From Planctomycetota bacterium (GTDB lineage: Bacteria > Planctomycetota > Planctomycetia > Gemmatales > Gemmataceae), in NCBI GenBank assembly GCA_016195405.1, contig JACPZP010000062.1, forward strand, positions 1 to 34,855: a DNA stretch of 34,855 nucleotides. Reading direction: 5' to 3'. The notes beneath the pieces are model-generated. The model was not told where the DNA came from and searched no databases. It was given only the letters and a program-made list of their open reading frames with translations. The position numbers were made by a program, and so were the translations under genes. Below, piece by piece: positions 7,622 through 15,355 of the stretch (positions within the stretch are counted from its first letter, which is position 1; each line of letters opens with the position of its first letter).

Positions 7622-8476
7622 ATGAACTACATCGACCCCCACATCCACATGATCTCGCGCGTCACCGACGACTATCAGCGCATGGCGTACAGCGGCTGTG
7701 TCGCGCTGAGCGAGCCGGCGTTCTGGGCAGGATTCGACCGCGGCAGCGCCGAGGGTTTTCGCGACTATTTCCATCACCTCACCGAAGTCGAGCCGAAGCG
7801 TGCGGCTCAGTTCAATATCCGCCATTACTCCTGGCTGTGCATCAACGCCAAGGAAGCCGAGAACGTGAAGCTGTCGCGTGAGGTCATCGCCGTCATCCCC
7901 GAGTATCTCCAGAACCCCAACGTCTTGGGCATCGGCGAGATCGGCCTCAACAAAAACACCCGCAATGAAGCCACCGTCTTTCAGGAGCACGTCGACCTGG
8001 CAATGAAAACGAACGAGTTGATCCTTATCCACACGCCTCACTTGGAAGACAAGTACATGGGAACGCGGATGATCATCGACATGCTCAAGAACGACAAGCG
8101 CGTCAAGCCGGAGCGCGTCCTGATCGATCACGTCGAGGAACACACGGTGCGCTTGGCTTTGGACGGCGGCTTCTGGTGTGCCATGACCTTGTATCCGACC
8201 ACCAAGTGCTCGCCGCAGCGGGCCGTCGACATCTTGGAGATGGTGGGCACAGACCGCATCATGGCCAACTCGGCGGGCGATTGGGGCAAGTCCGATCCGC
8301 TCGCCGTGCCGGAGATGATCCAGGAAATGAAACGCCGCGGCCATTCGGAGAGTTCCATTCGCAGGATCGTTTACGAAAACCCGCTCACTTTCTGGCGGCA
8401 ATGCGCTCGCTGGCAAGATTGGCCTGGCGCGGAAAAAGAAACTTCTCGGCGACGTGGCAAGCCGCTTGCGGTTTAG
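7622..8476 (+). CDS. TatD-family metal-dependent hydrolase, EboB-like
   Basis: 284 residues. The HxH metal motif is at the start (YIDPHIHM, His 7 and 9). Later metal-site candidates are GIGEIGLNK (Glu), ILIHTPH (His), VLIDHVEEHT (His) and NSAGDWGKSDPLAVP (Asp), all in the order expected of an amidohydrolase barrel of the TatD group. The wording MISRVTDDYQRMAYSGCVAL and the GDWG.SDPLAVP motif resemble the TatD-like EboB proteins of ebo clusters (export of scytonemin-like or eustigmatophyte-endosymbiont products) more than DNase TatD. No other ebo genes are visible. Start at ATG 7622, with GGAGG 7 nt upstream. Substrate unknown. Confidence 0.82.
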   Translation: MNYIDPHIHMISRVTDDYQRMAYSGCVALSEPAFWAGFDRGSAEGFRDYFHHLTEVEPKRAAQFNIRHYSWLCINAKEAENVKLSREVIAVIPEYLQNPNVLGIGEIGLNKNTRNEATVFQEHVDLAMKTNELILIHTPHLEDKYMGTRMIIDMLKNDKRVKPERVLIDHVEEHTVRLALDGGFWCAMTLYPTTKCSPQRAVDILEMVGTDRIMANSAGDWGKSDPLAVPEMIQEMKRRGHSESSIRRIVYENPLTFWRQCARWQDWPGAEKETSRRRGKPLAV

Positions 8477-8500
8477 CGCGCCGCCCTACCCCGCGTCGCG

Positions 8501-8518
8501 CTACCCGCAAGCGGGTAG
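8501..8518. repeat. Perfect 8-bp palindrome 9 nt before the tsaD start
   Basis: CTACCCGC-AA-GCGGGTAG. The start codon of tsaD is at 8528, so the hairpin would sequester the only purine-rich stretch upstream of it. The CCCGCAAGCGGG core recurs upstream of other starts in this window. Confidence 0.7.
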
Positions 8519-8527
8519 AATTCATTC

Positions 8528-9538
8528 ATGAACTTTCTCGCAATTGAGACTTCCTGCGACGAAACCGCGGTCGCCGTCTTCACGGATGAATTGAAAATCC
8601 TCGCCAACGTCGTCGCCTCGCAGACCGACTTGCATTCGCGCTTTGGCGGCGTAGTTCCCGAAATCGCCGCCCGCGCCCATTTGCAACGACTCTTGCCGAC
8701 TTTGGAGGAAGCGCTTCGACAGGCGAAGCTCTCTTTGCGCGACATCGGTTGCATCGCCGTCTTGAACACGCCGGGTTTGGTCGGCGCGTTGCTGGTCGTG
8801 GTCAGCGCCGCCAAGATGCTGGCTCTCGCCTTGGATGTGCCGCTGATTGCCGCCAATCACATTGAAGCCCACATTTATGCCGCTCGCTTAGGCGCGGGGC
8901 GCGATATCTTCCCCTGCGTCGGCTTGGTGGTCAGCGGCGGACATACCAGCCTGTTTCATTGTCGTACCGCGCTTCGGTTCGATCTCTTGGGAGCGACGAC
9001 TGATGATGCCGCCGGAGAAGCGTTCGACAAGGTCGCGAGCATTCTTGGTCTTGGCTTTCCCGGCGGACCGGCGGTCGAACGGGATGCCCAGGCGGGTAAT
9101 TCAAGAGCGTATGCATTCCCTCGGTCGTTCCTGCATCAAGACCGTCTCGATTTCAGTTTCAGCGGACTAAAGACCGCGGTTCTTTACGCGGTCCATGGCG
9201 TCGGCGTCGCGCACGGGCCGCCTCCTCCGCCGGGGCAGCAACGAGCAGACTTGGCGGCGAGCTTTCAAGAGGCAGTGGTCGACGTTTTGGTCGGGAAGTC
9301 ACGGCAAGCGCTCCAGCGCACGGGCATTAAGCGGCTCGCGGTCGGCGGCGGCGTGGCAGCCAACCGCCACTTGCGCCAAGCTCTTGAAAACATGGTCAAG
9401 CAAGAAAACGCGGAGCTCTTCATTCCGCCGCTGAGTCTGTGCACCGACAACGCCGCCATGGCCGCGGTCGCCATCGAGAAAAGGCGGCACGGCGAGTGGG
9501 CGTCTCTCGATCTCGATGCGATTCCGACTTACCGATAG
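8528..9538 (+). CDS. tsaD: tRNA N6-adenosine threonylcarbamoyltransferase TsaD
   Basis: 336 residues, the normal length. Opens with the family signature AIETSCDETAVAV, has RFGGVVPEIAARAH, the iron-binding NHIEAH pair (His 111 and 115), SGGHTSL (about 136-142), FPGGPAVE, FSGLKTAV and the C-terminal ligand Asp 307 in CTDNAAMA. It transfers the threonylcarbamoyl group to A37 of ANN-decoding tRNAs, together with TsaB/TsaE (not in the window). A small Pro-rich insertion (GPPPPPGQQ, about 230-238) sits in a surface loop after FSGLK. No clear ribosome site; a short palindrome lies just upstream. Confidence 0.96.
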   Translation: MNFLAIETSCDETAVAVFTDELKILANVVASQTDLHSRFGGVVPEIAARAHLQRLLPTLEEALRQAKLSLRDIGCIAVLNTPGLVGALLVVVSAAKMLALALDVPLIAANHIEAHIYAARLGAGRDIFPCVGLVVSGGHTSLFHCRTALRFDLLGATTDDAAGEAFDKVASILGLGFPGGPAVERDAQAGNSRAYAFPRSFLHQDRLDFSFSGLKTAVLYAVHGVGVAHGPPPPPGQQRADLAASFQEAVVDVLVGKSRQALQRTGIKRLAVGGGVAANRHLRQALENMVKQENAELFIPPLSLCTDNAAMAAVAIEKRRHGEWASLDLDAIPTYR

Positions 9539-9558
9539 GACGCCGGCGCACTCGCCCC

Positions 9559-9587
9559 CCGCGCTCGCCGTTGGCTCGCGGCTAGAC
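9559..9587. repeat. Single arm of the GTTTAGCCGCGAGCC palindrome family
   Basis: In reverse complement this 29-nt stretch matches 27 positions of the arms at 19309 and 33459, but here no partner arm is seen. The rest of the 286-nt gap after tsaD (9539-9824) shows nothing else clear. Confidence 0.7.
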
Positions 9588-9824
9588 TTTAACGAAATTC
9601 GCGTTCGCATGTGAATTCTATTGCGGCTCGTTCCTTGGGCACGAATCGCTCCTGTTCTAGCCGTTGTGCGTTTTTCTTGTCCTGCACTTGAGCGAAAAGC
9701 TTGAGTCGATTTGGTCCGTGTCGATGAACTGCCGGCTCGATTCCGATGAAATGGAGGAGGGCGCGGGACCGTCCGGAGGGCGCCCGGCTACGCTCGACTC
9801 CAACCTTGTCATCGGGTCACAACC

Positions 9825-10331
9825 ATGAGAACCAAACTTCTTGGTGTCGGAATCTTGAGCCTGGTCGCGATGGCGTGGAGCGCCGCCGACGCCCAGGCCG
9901 GCCTCTTCGGCCATCGCAACAAGTGCTGCACGAAGGTCTGCTGCACGCAATACAACGCCTTTTCGCCGTTCTGCTGTGGCGACGTCGTCTGCGGCTGCTG
10001 CGACGCTCCTCACCGTCGTCACGGTCACCATAATTGGGGCGATTGCTGCGGCGGCTGCGGACCCGTTTCCCAAAGCTGCGGCCTCGGAATAGGCGCGCCC
10101 GGGTTCCCCACGGGGATGGCCGGCGCTCCGATCATTGTGCCGGACAACTCCGGCTACGCGCCGCTTCCCGTCATCAACACCACCACCACCATGGGTCAAC
10201 AGCCCTATGGTGTGCAGCCCACGGGTTATTACCCTGGCTACTCCCCCCAGGCCAACTACCCGGTGAATTACAATCCCTACCCGATGTATCCACCGACGCC
10301 GGCGCCCTCTTACTGGTACGGCGGTCGTTAA
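9825..10331 (+). CDS. Exported Cys-rich protein with a Pro/Tyr-rich tail
   Basis: 168 residues. Signal peptide (LLGVGILSLVAMAWSAADAQA), then a segment with 13 cysteines in pairs and CxCC or CCxxC clusters (about residues 34-90), including a His/Arg patch (HRRHGHH). The last 70 residues are rich in Pro, Tyr, Gly and Asn (GYYPGYSP, NYNPYPMYPP). The architecture suggests a disulfide-linked, surface or cell-wall structural protein; planctomycete envelopes are known for Cys-rich proteins, but no named domain is recognised. No strong ribosome site before ATG 9825. Ends at a symmetric hairpin shared with the convergent ceramidase-like gene. Confidence 0.75.
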   Translation: MRTKLLGVGILSLVAMAWSAADAQAGLFGHRNKCCTKVCCTQYNAFSPFCCGDVVCGCCDAPHRRHGHHNWGDCCGGCGPVSQSCGLGIGAPGFPTGMAGAPIIVPDNSGYAPLPVINTTTTMGQQPYGVQPTGYYPGYSPQANYPVNYNPYPMYPPTPAPSYWYGGR

Positions 10332-10358
10332 TGCCTTGAGATCCGAATCCGTCGCTTC

Positions 10359-10387
10359 CAGCCCGACCGCACGAAGTGGTCGGGCTG
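10359..10387. terminator. Symmetric hairpin between convergent genes
   Basis: CAGCCCGACC (10359-10368) and GGTCGGGCTG (10378-10387) pair perfectly with a 9-nt loop. No long T-run on either side. Position between convergent genes suggests a shared transcription stop. Confidence 0.6.
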
Positions 10388-10399
10388 TTGGCGCTTGGG

Positions 10400-11731
10400 C
10401 TAGCGTTTCGGAAGTTCCTCCTTGCGAATCTTGCCTCGCATTTCCAAAAGGTCGATCAGCGCCTGATCCATGATGCGTTCGCCGGCGCCGATTTCAACGG
10501 GAGACACCGTCGCCTCCGCGCCGTAGCCGCCCTCCGCCACGGCTTCGATGGTCGGAAAATATTGCTGGTAATCGTTGCAGTAGCCTACGAACAGCAGATG
10601 CTCGAGCCGGGCGCGTTTCTTCAAGTTTAGGGCATGACCGCAAAAGAATTCACCGGAGACGCCGACGATGCCGATCCGCTCATCCAAGAGCGCCGTCGTC
10701 AAGTGCGGCCGGATGCCGTCTCGGTATTCGCGCTCGTAGAAATCGATCAGGTCCTTGAAGAAGACCATCGAAAACGCGGCACGAACCAGGGGTTGGCCGA
10801 TGTCGAAGCGCTTGCCGAAAGTGAAATCGTGCTCGCGGACTTTGAGGCTCTTGGGTTCCATGAGTTCGCAGCGCATGTCTTTGGTCCAATTCAGCACCCG
10901 GTCTGCAAGCGCTTCACCGAACTCGTCGGCGCCGTCGCCCGGTTTGGGATTGGGAGATAGATCGCCGGCAGCGCCTTGCAGGAATAAGCACACGCCGCCC
11001 GCCTCCTTTTCCACTTTGCGCGCCAATGCACCGGGGAAGTCGGCCGAGAAATCGCGCAGCTTCGAATCGCGCATGGTCGCATGTGCGGCCAGATTGACGA
11101 GGTGAGCCAGCGCCTGCTTTTGCGAATCTTCGATGCGGACGACAAGCAACTCTTTGTCCAGCGGCCTATCGTTGCGTTTGGCATGGCGATTGCGATTCCA
11201 GTCGCCTTCTTCACGTGCAATGCCGAGCCGGACCGGCCGCAGTTCCTTTAGTGCCTCAAGAGTGGCCTGGATGATCCGATCTTCCAGCGTGCGCACATAG
11301 GGTTTCTTCGGGTCTGGCCAATTGTCGAGTTCGAGGACCGGGCCATGATGCGTGTGTGACGCGGCGAGAAAAACATGATCGACGCCGGCTTCCTTCAAGC
11401 GTTTGCGGATGCTGGCCGTCCGCTCCCTCGTCGGAGGCCGGCCTAGGTCCAGGCTCACCAGCGCGAGTTTCTCCTTGCCGACCGCAAGAACAACGCTACG
11501 TGCAAAAAGCGGGTCGTGCACGCCCGTGCTGGGCGAGTCGCGGCGAGCGGAGTAACCCCAAAGGGGGAATCCGGTCGGCGGCGTGATTGCGATCTTGGCC
11601 GCCCCTGCCTTCAACTCCTGGGCCTGCAATCCGCCCGTGAGTACAAAGAATGACAGGGCGAGGAACGTCGCACCAAATTCATTTGACACGCCGAAGCATC
11701 TCGGAAAAACTATATCCACATGAATTTGCAA
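10400..11731 (-). CDS. Secreted neutral/alkaline ceramidase-like protein (N-terminal catalytic domain only)
   Basis: 443 residues. An N-terminal hydrophobic segment (FLALSFFVLTGGLQAQ) precedes the mature start LKAGAAKIAITPPTG, the usual opening of PF04734 proteins. Likely zinc ligands are the His residues in AASHTHHGP and NLAAHATM; the segment GAAGDLSPNP carries the Ser that aligns with the catalytic Ser of neutral ceramidases (G-D-[VL]-S-P-N). The late segment PTIEAVAEGGYGAEATVSP also fits the family. The C-terminal Ig-like domain of characterised ceramidases is absent. Many planctomycete paralogues have unproved substrates, so amide or ester hydrolysis of a lipid or glycan is only probable. 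Start taken as TTG 11731 because AGGAG lies 6 nt upstream; GTG 11689 is an alternative. Confidence 0.82.
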   Translation of the reverse strand: MQIHVDIVFPRCFGVSNEFGATFLALSFFVLTGGLQAQELKAGAAKIAITPPTGFPLWGYSARRDSPSTGVHDPLFARSVVLAVGKEKLALVSLDLGRPPTRERTASIRKRLKEAGVDHVFLAASHTHHGPVLELDNWPDPKKPYVRTLEDRIIQATLEALKELRPVRLGIAREEGDWNRNRHAKRNDRPLDKELLVVRIEDSQKQALAHLVNLAAHATMRDSKLRDFSADFPGALARKVEKEAGGVCLFLQGAAGDLSPNPKPGDGADEFGEALADRVLNWTKDMRCELMEPKSLKVREHDFTFGKRFDIGQPLVRAAFSMVFFKDLIDFYEREYRDGIRPHLTTALLDERIGIVGVSGEFFCGHALNLKKRARLEHLLFVGYCNDYQQYFPTIEAVAEGGYGAEATVSPVEIGAGERIMDQALIDLLEMRGKIRKEELPKR

Positions 11732-11767
11732 GAGGCGCTCCTATCAGATTCTTGGAGGAGGACGACC

Positions 11768-12292
11768 ATGAGGCGATTCGGGCTGAAACGTGAACGGACA
11801 CGTGAACGGACACGTGAATTCACGCGATGCGGGTTAACACTTGGCGTCATGTGCCTAGGCCTGTGGCTGCTGGCTGGGGCCGGCGTCGCCCAGGACAAGG
11901 TAATCACCAAGGTGAGCAATGAAAAGGTCGAATCGATCCTGAACGCCATGGACATTACCTTTAAGAAGGTGCCGGGCAAGAAAGATGGCGTGACGTTTTT
12001 CGATTACGACCGCAACAACTACAAGATCCGCCTGCACAACTACGACGGCAAGGACCTGTGGATCGATGCCCTGTTCAACGACAAGACCAGCCTGGAACAG
12101 GTCAACCAATGGAACGTGCAAGCCAAGTTCTCCCGTGCCGTTCTTCTCAAGAACCCCGAGGGTAAGGAAACCATCTCGTTGGAGTCACAGATGGATTGCG
12201 CGGGCGGTGTCACCGACGGCATGATCCGGCAGTTCATCAACCGCTTCGACGGCGAGCTCAAGAACTTCGTGAAATTCCTCAGTAAGCAATAG
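11768..12292 (+). CDS. Exported protein with one YbjN domain
   Basis: 174 residues. A long, Arg-rich N-region (about 20 residues) is followed by a hydrophobic core (GVMCLGLWLLAGAGVAQ) and one YbjN-type domain (about 45-170). Domain landmarks are VSNEKVESILNAMDITFKK, the WNVQAKFSRAVLL strand-turn-strand and the closing GVTDGMIRQFINRFDGELKNFVKFL. YbjN folds resemble type-III secretion chaperones and usually act in the cytoplasm; an exported form has no established function. Start at ATG 11768, with GGAGGAGG 7 nt upstream. Followed after 45 nt by a two-domain homologue, likely co-transcribed. Confidence 0.82.
   Translation: MRRFGLKRERTRERTREFTRCGLTLGVMCLGLWLLAGAGVAQDKVITKVSNEKVESILNAMDITFKKVPGKKDGVTFFDYDRNNYKIRLHNYDGKDLWIDALFNDKTSLEQVNQWNVQAKFSRAVLLKNPEGKETISLESQMDCAGGVTDGMIRQFINRFDGELKNFVKFLSKQ
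11788..11819 (+). repeat. 12-nt in-frame tandem repeat in a signal peptide
   Basis: ACGTGAACGGAC twice (11788-11799, 11800-11811) and a partial third copy ending in ACGTGAATT. It encodes the run RERTRERTRE in the N-region of the YbjN protein. Confidence 0.8.
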
Positions 12293-12337
12293 CGAATTAA
12301 GCAATAGCCAACTAACCTAGCATTCGCGGAGGTTTCC

Positions 12338-13231
12338 ATGCACGTTCGATTGGCCCTTGTCGCCGGCACTGCGGCGTTCGTCCTGGCTTTTAACTCCGGC
12401 CCCGCACACGCTCAGCCGGACAAGATCCTGAAGCAACTGACCACCGATCAAATCGAAAGCATTCTCAAGGACTTCAACATCGACTACAAGAAAATCGAAG
12501 CCAAGCCCGATCAACCAAACAACTATTACTACGACTTCGAGCGCAACCGGTACAAAGTTCGCCTGCACTTCTTCGGCGGCAAGGACATCATGCTTGACGC
12601 CCTGTTCAAGGATTACCCACTTGACAAGCTCAACGGCTGGAACAAGCGGGCCAAGTTTAGCCGAGCCACGCTTCATAAAGACGACAAGGGTCCATTCACG
12701 GCCCTGGAATCGAATCTGGATTTCATCGGCGGCGTCACGCAGGGTACGATCGAGCAGTTCTTCAAGACGTTCGACGACGAGTTGAAAGGCTTCGACCGTT
12801 ATGTGACGGGCGGCAGCGCGCAGCCGCCCGCGAAGGACGAGAAGATCGTTACCCAGGTCTCTGACGAGATGCTCGAGAAGATCCTCGACGGCTTGAACCT
12901 CAAGTACAAGAAGAACACCGGCAAGGGCGTCACCAATTACGACTTCCAATCGCAAAATCACATGTTGCGTCTGACGAATTTCGGCACGAAAGACCTGATG
13001 ATCGACGCCGCCTTCAAGGTCATCCCTCTGGATAAACTCAATAAATACAACACCGACAACAAGTTCATTCGGGCCGTGCACTACAAGACCGACAACAGCC
13101 AGCACGTTGCGCTGGAAAGCAATCTCGATTGTGTCGGCGGCGTGACGGAAAGCATTATCCAATACTTCATCAAAGCCTTTAGCGACGATGTGAAGAAGTT
13201 TTCGAAATATGTGCAGGACAACCAGGAGTGA
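12338..13231 (+). CDS. Exported protein with two tandem YbjN domains
   Basis: 297 residues. Signal peptide (LALVAGTAAFVLAFNSGPAHAQ), then domain 1 (about 28-155) and domain 2 (about 170-295). Both repeat the pattern LTTDQIESILKDFNIDYKK / VSDEMLEKILDGLNLKYKK, then a FSRATL or FIRAVHY strand, then GGVT..ti.qffk.F.de.k.F. The domains are clearly homologous to each other and to the upstream single-domain protein, so the locus grew by duplication. Start ATG 12338 with GGAGG 5 nt upstream. The TGA stop (13229-13231) lies in the first heptamer of the downstream repeat array. Function unknown; probably periplasmic. Confidence 0.82.
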   Translation: MHVRLALVAGTAAFVLAFNSGPAHAQPDKILKQLTTDQIESILKDFNIDYKKIEAKPDQPNNYYYDFERNRYKVRLHFFGGKDIMLDALFKDYPLDKLNGWNKRAKFSRATLHKDDKGPFTALESNLDFIGGVTQGTIEQFFKTFDDELKGFDRYVTGGSAQPPAKDEKIVTQVSDEMLEKILDGLNLKYKKNTGKGVTNYDFQSQNHMLRLTNFGTKDLMIDAAFKVIPLDKLNKYNTDNKFIRAVHYKTDNSQHVALESNLDCVGGVTESIIQYFIKAFSDDVKKFSKYVQDNQE

Positions 13232-13402
13232 GTAGTCAGTGGTTAGTGGTTAGTGGTTTGTGCTAAGACCGCACCGCTCACCACTACTAACTACTAACTA
13301 CTCACTACTCACTACTCACTACTAACTACTAACTACTCACTACTCACTACTCACTACTCACTACTCACTACTCACTACTCACTACTCACTACTCACTATT
13401 CA
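13228..13402. repeat. Heptamer-phased inverted tandem repeat
   Basis: Five 7-nt units of the type GTNAGTG (13228-13262), a 21-nt spacer, then 17 units of CTACTCA or CTACTAA (13284-13402). The second block is the opposite-strand version of the first, so the left block can fold back on the right. It fills the 164-nt gap between convergent genes and contains both their stop codons. Confidence 0.9.
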
Positions 13403-14814
13403 GCGCGCAGCTTGGGCCGCCGTGTGTGCCAGTCAGTCGCCTGCTGATACGCATGAGCAATTGCGAGAAGCCGGCTTTCGCTCCATGCCCTGCCGGTGAA
13501 CTGAATGCCCGTCGGTAGATTGTTCGGTCCGAAACCGTTGGGCACGGAAACGGCCGGCTGCCCCGCAATGTTGCCCGCTGGAATGATCGGCGGCCCGCCG
13601 CGGAATTGGGCGTACGCTCGGCTGAAATCTTGATCGATGGGATACGCCACCGTGCCTCGCGAGGGCGCCACCAGCGCGTCGAACTTCGTGTACAACTCAT
13701 CCAGCGTTCGTTTCATCTTCGTGCGCACACGCATCGCCTGCAAGTAATCGACGGCCAACACCGTCGATGCCGTATAGCCGGCATGGCGCAATTGCGTGTT
13801 TCGCAATTCCTGCATCCCGCCGCGCTCGATCAAGTCGCGGAACGCGCTCGCCCCCTCGGCATTGACGATCGTGCCGACCACGGGGCCGAACGGCATCGAC
13901 GGAAATGCGACTGCTTCGCTAATGTCGGCGAACTTGGCGAGCACTTTCAACGACTGCTCAAAATTCTCGCGCACCTGGGGCTGTATGCCCTGGGTCGCAT
14001 TTTTGATGATGCCGATGCGGAATTTGCCTTTCTTTTCTTCAGGAAAGGTGAAAGGCCGGGCGACGCTGGTGGGATCGAGCCGATCGCGGCCTGCGATAGC
14101 GGCTAGCACCAGGCCGCAGTCCTCCGCGGTCCGGCACATGGGGCCGAGCTTGTCGAGCGTCCAGGAGAGGGCCATTGCGCCGTGCCGGCTCACTCGGCCA
14201 TAGGTGGGACGCAATCCGGAAACGCCGGAGTAAGCCGCCGGCGTGATGATCGAACCGGAAGTTTCCGAGCCGATGGCGAACGGCACCAGTCCCGCAGCTA
14301 CGGCTGCCCCGGGTCCCGAAGACGAGCCGCCGGCCCAGTACTCGGTGTTCCATGGATTGCGGCACGGTCCGCTGAAGGAGGCGTCGGCGTTGCTGTAGCC
14401 GAAGCAGCCGGCCAATTCAACCATGGCCAGCTTGGCGACGAGAATGGCGCCGGCGTCGCGCAGCTTGCGTACGATGGTGGCATCGAAATCGAAGACTTGC
14501 TTGCGATATGGCTCGGCGCCCCAGGTCGTCGGAATGCCGCGCGTCGCCGCCAAGTCTTTCACGCCGTAGGGCACGCCGTGGAGCGGGCCGCGAATCTTGC
14601 CGGCGCGGATTTCGTCGTCCGCCGCCCGCGCCTCCTTGAGCGCCAGCTCGCGCGTGACGGTGACGACGGCGTTGAGCCTAGGCCCGAGTTTTTGCAGTCG
14701 TTCGAGGTACGCCTCGGTCAAAGCGATCGGTGAAATCTTGCGTTGCCGCAAGCGCGTGCCCAACTCGCGCACGGAGGAAAACAGTACATCTTCACGGATG
14801 GTGTCTTGTGGCAT
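13396..14814 (-). CDS. Amidase-signature-family hydrolase
   Basis: 472 residues with the full amidase signature: catalytic Lys 86 in GVPYGVKDL, cis-Ser about 164 in GGSSSGPGAAVAAG, and nucleophile Ser about 188 in GSETSGSI. Substrate-pocket residues differ from GatA, and no gatB or gatC is nearby, so this is probably a stand-alone amidase or aryl-acylamidase rather than a Glu-tRNA amidotransferase subunit. No signal peptide. The gene lies directly after a tiny Tat-signal protein gene; only 45 nt separate them. Start taken as ATG 14814; TTG 14856 is in frame and almost touches the upstream stop. The TAG stop is provided by the heptamer repeat array. Confidence 0.9.
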   Translation of the reverse strand: MPQDTIREDVLFSSVRELGTRLRQRKISPIALTEAYLERLQKLGPRLNAVVTVTRELALKEARAADDEIRAGKIRGPLHGVPYGVKDLAATRGIPTTWGAEPYRKQVFDFDATIVRKLRDAGAILVAKLAMVELAGCFGYSNADASFSGPCRNPWNTEYWAGGSSSGPGAAVAAGLVPFAIGSETSGSIITPAAYSGVSGLRPTYGRVSRHGAMALSWTLDKLGPMCRTAEDCGLVLAAIAGRDRLDPTSVARPFTFPEEKKGKFRIGIIKNATQGIQPQVRENFEQSLKVLAKFADISEAVAFPSMPFGPVVGTIVNAEGASAFRDLIERGGMQELRNTQLRHAGYTASTVLAVDYLQAMRVRTKMKRTLDELYTKFDALVAPSRGTVAYPIDQDFSRAYAQFRGGPPIIPAGNIAGQPAVSVPNGFGPNNLPTGIQFTGRAWSESRLLAIAHAYQQATDWHTRRPKLRAE

Positions 14815-14822
14815 CGTTGCAC

Positions 14823-14832
14823 CCGCTTGCGG
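14823..14832. repeat. Short palindrome before the amidase start
   Basis: CCGCTTGCGG (CCGCAAGCGG on the coding strand), ending 8 nt before ATG 14814. Same core as the palindromes before tsaD and the LptE-like gene. Confidence 0.45.
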
Positions 14833-14859
14833 ATTAACGTGAAATTGTGCCTGCAAGGA

Positions 14860-15168
14860 TCATGGTCCGTCGGCGAAGAAGACGAAATCCGGCTCGTCGC
14901 TATTCTCCAAGCGCGTGCGTTTGATCGTGTCCGCACTGGAAAGTGATTGCGTGATGCCGCGCTGGACGCTTTTCAGCTGTTCTTCGGTCATGTGCCTGCC
15001 GAAGCGGGCGCGGGCAAGCGCCGTCAGCGCCTCGGCCGGCGTTGGCGCCGCGTTTTCCTGCTGCGCCCGACTTTCGCCAGCTTGTATTGGCGCCGGCAAG
15101 GGCGCTGCCAAGAGAGTTGCCGCCGCCGCACCTTTGAGGAATTGCCGCCGATTGCGTCGCAAGTTCAT
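14860..15168 (-). CDS. Small Tat-signal protein upstream of the amidase
   Basis: 102 residues. A clear twin-arginine motif RRQFLKG in MNLRRNRRQFLKG is followed by a hydrophobic stretch (AAAATLLAAPLPAP). The mature part is only about 65 residues and contains a helical segment (TEEQLKSVQRGITQSLSSADTIKR). Small Tat-leader proteins like this often precede a large enzyme and form a complex with it, or carry it across the membrane by hitchhiking. The amidase lacks its own leader, so a partnership is plausible but unproved. Weak ribosome site (GGGG 9 nt before ATG 15168). Confidence 0.72.
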   Translation of the reverse strand: MNLRRNRRQFLKGAAAATLLAAPLPAPIQAGESRAQQENAAPTPAEALTALARARFGRHMTEEQLKSVQRGITQSLSSADTIKRTRLENSDEPDFVFFADGP

Positions 15169-15355
15169 GGAGATGTGCCCCGTTTACGTTTCGCGCTCGT
15201 AGAATCCCACGAATTGACTCCGCCCAACTTACTCGATACTTAGCCCATCCGCAAGTCGCTACAATCCGAGCAGGCAGTGTCTCTCGTCTTACTACTGTTC
15301 ACCGTTGAGATTCCCACCTCGACTTTCTTCCTCTTTTCCTGGGAGGTATGGCGTC

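Noticed and set aside
9657..10199. Minus-strand open frame opposite the Cys-rich protein gene
   Set aside because: The plus-strand frame has a signal peptide and patterned cysteines; the minus frame lacks motifs.
13284..13402. CRISPR array
   Set aside because: Units are 7 nt and contiguous, with no spacers and no cas genes.
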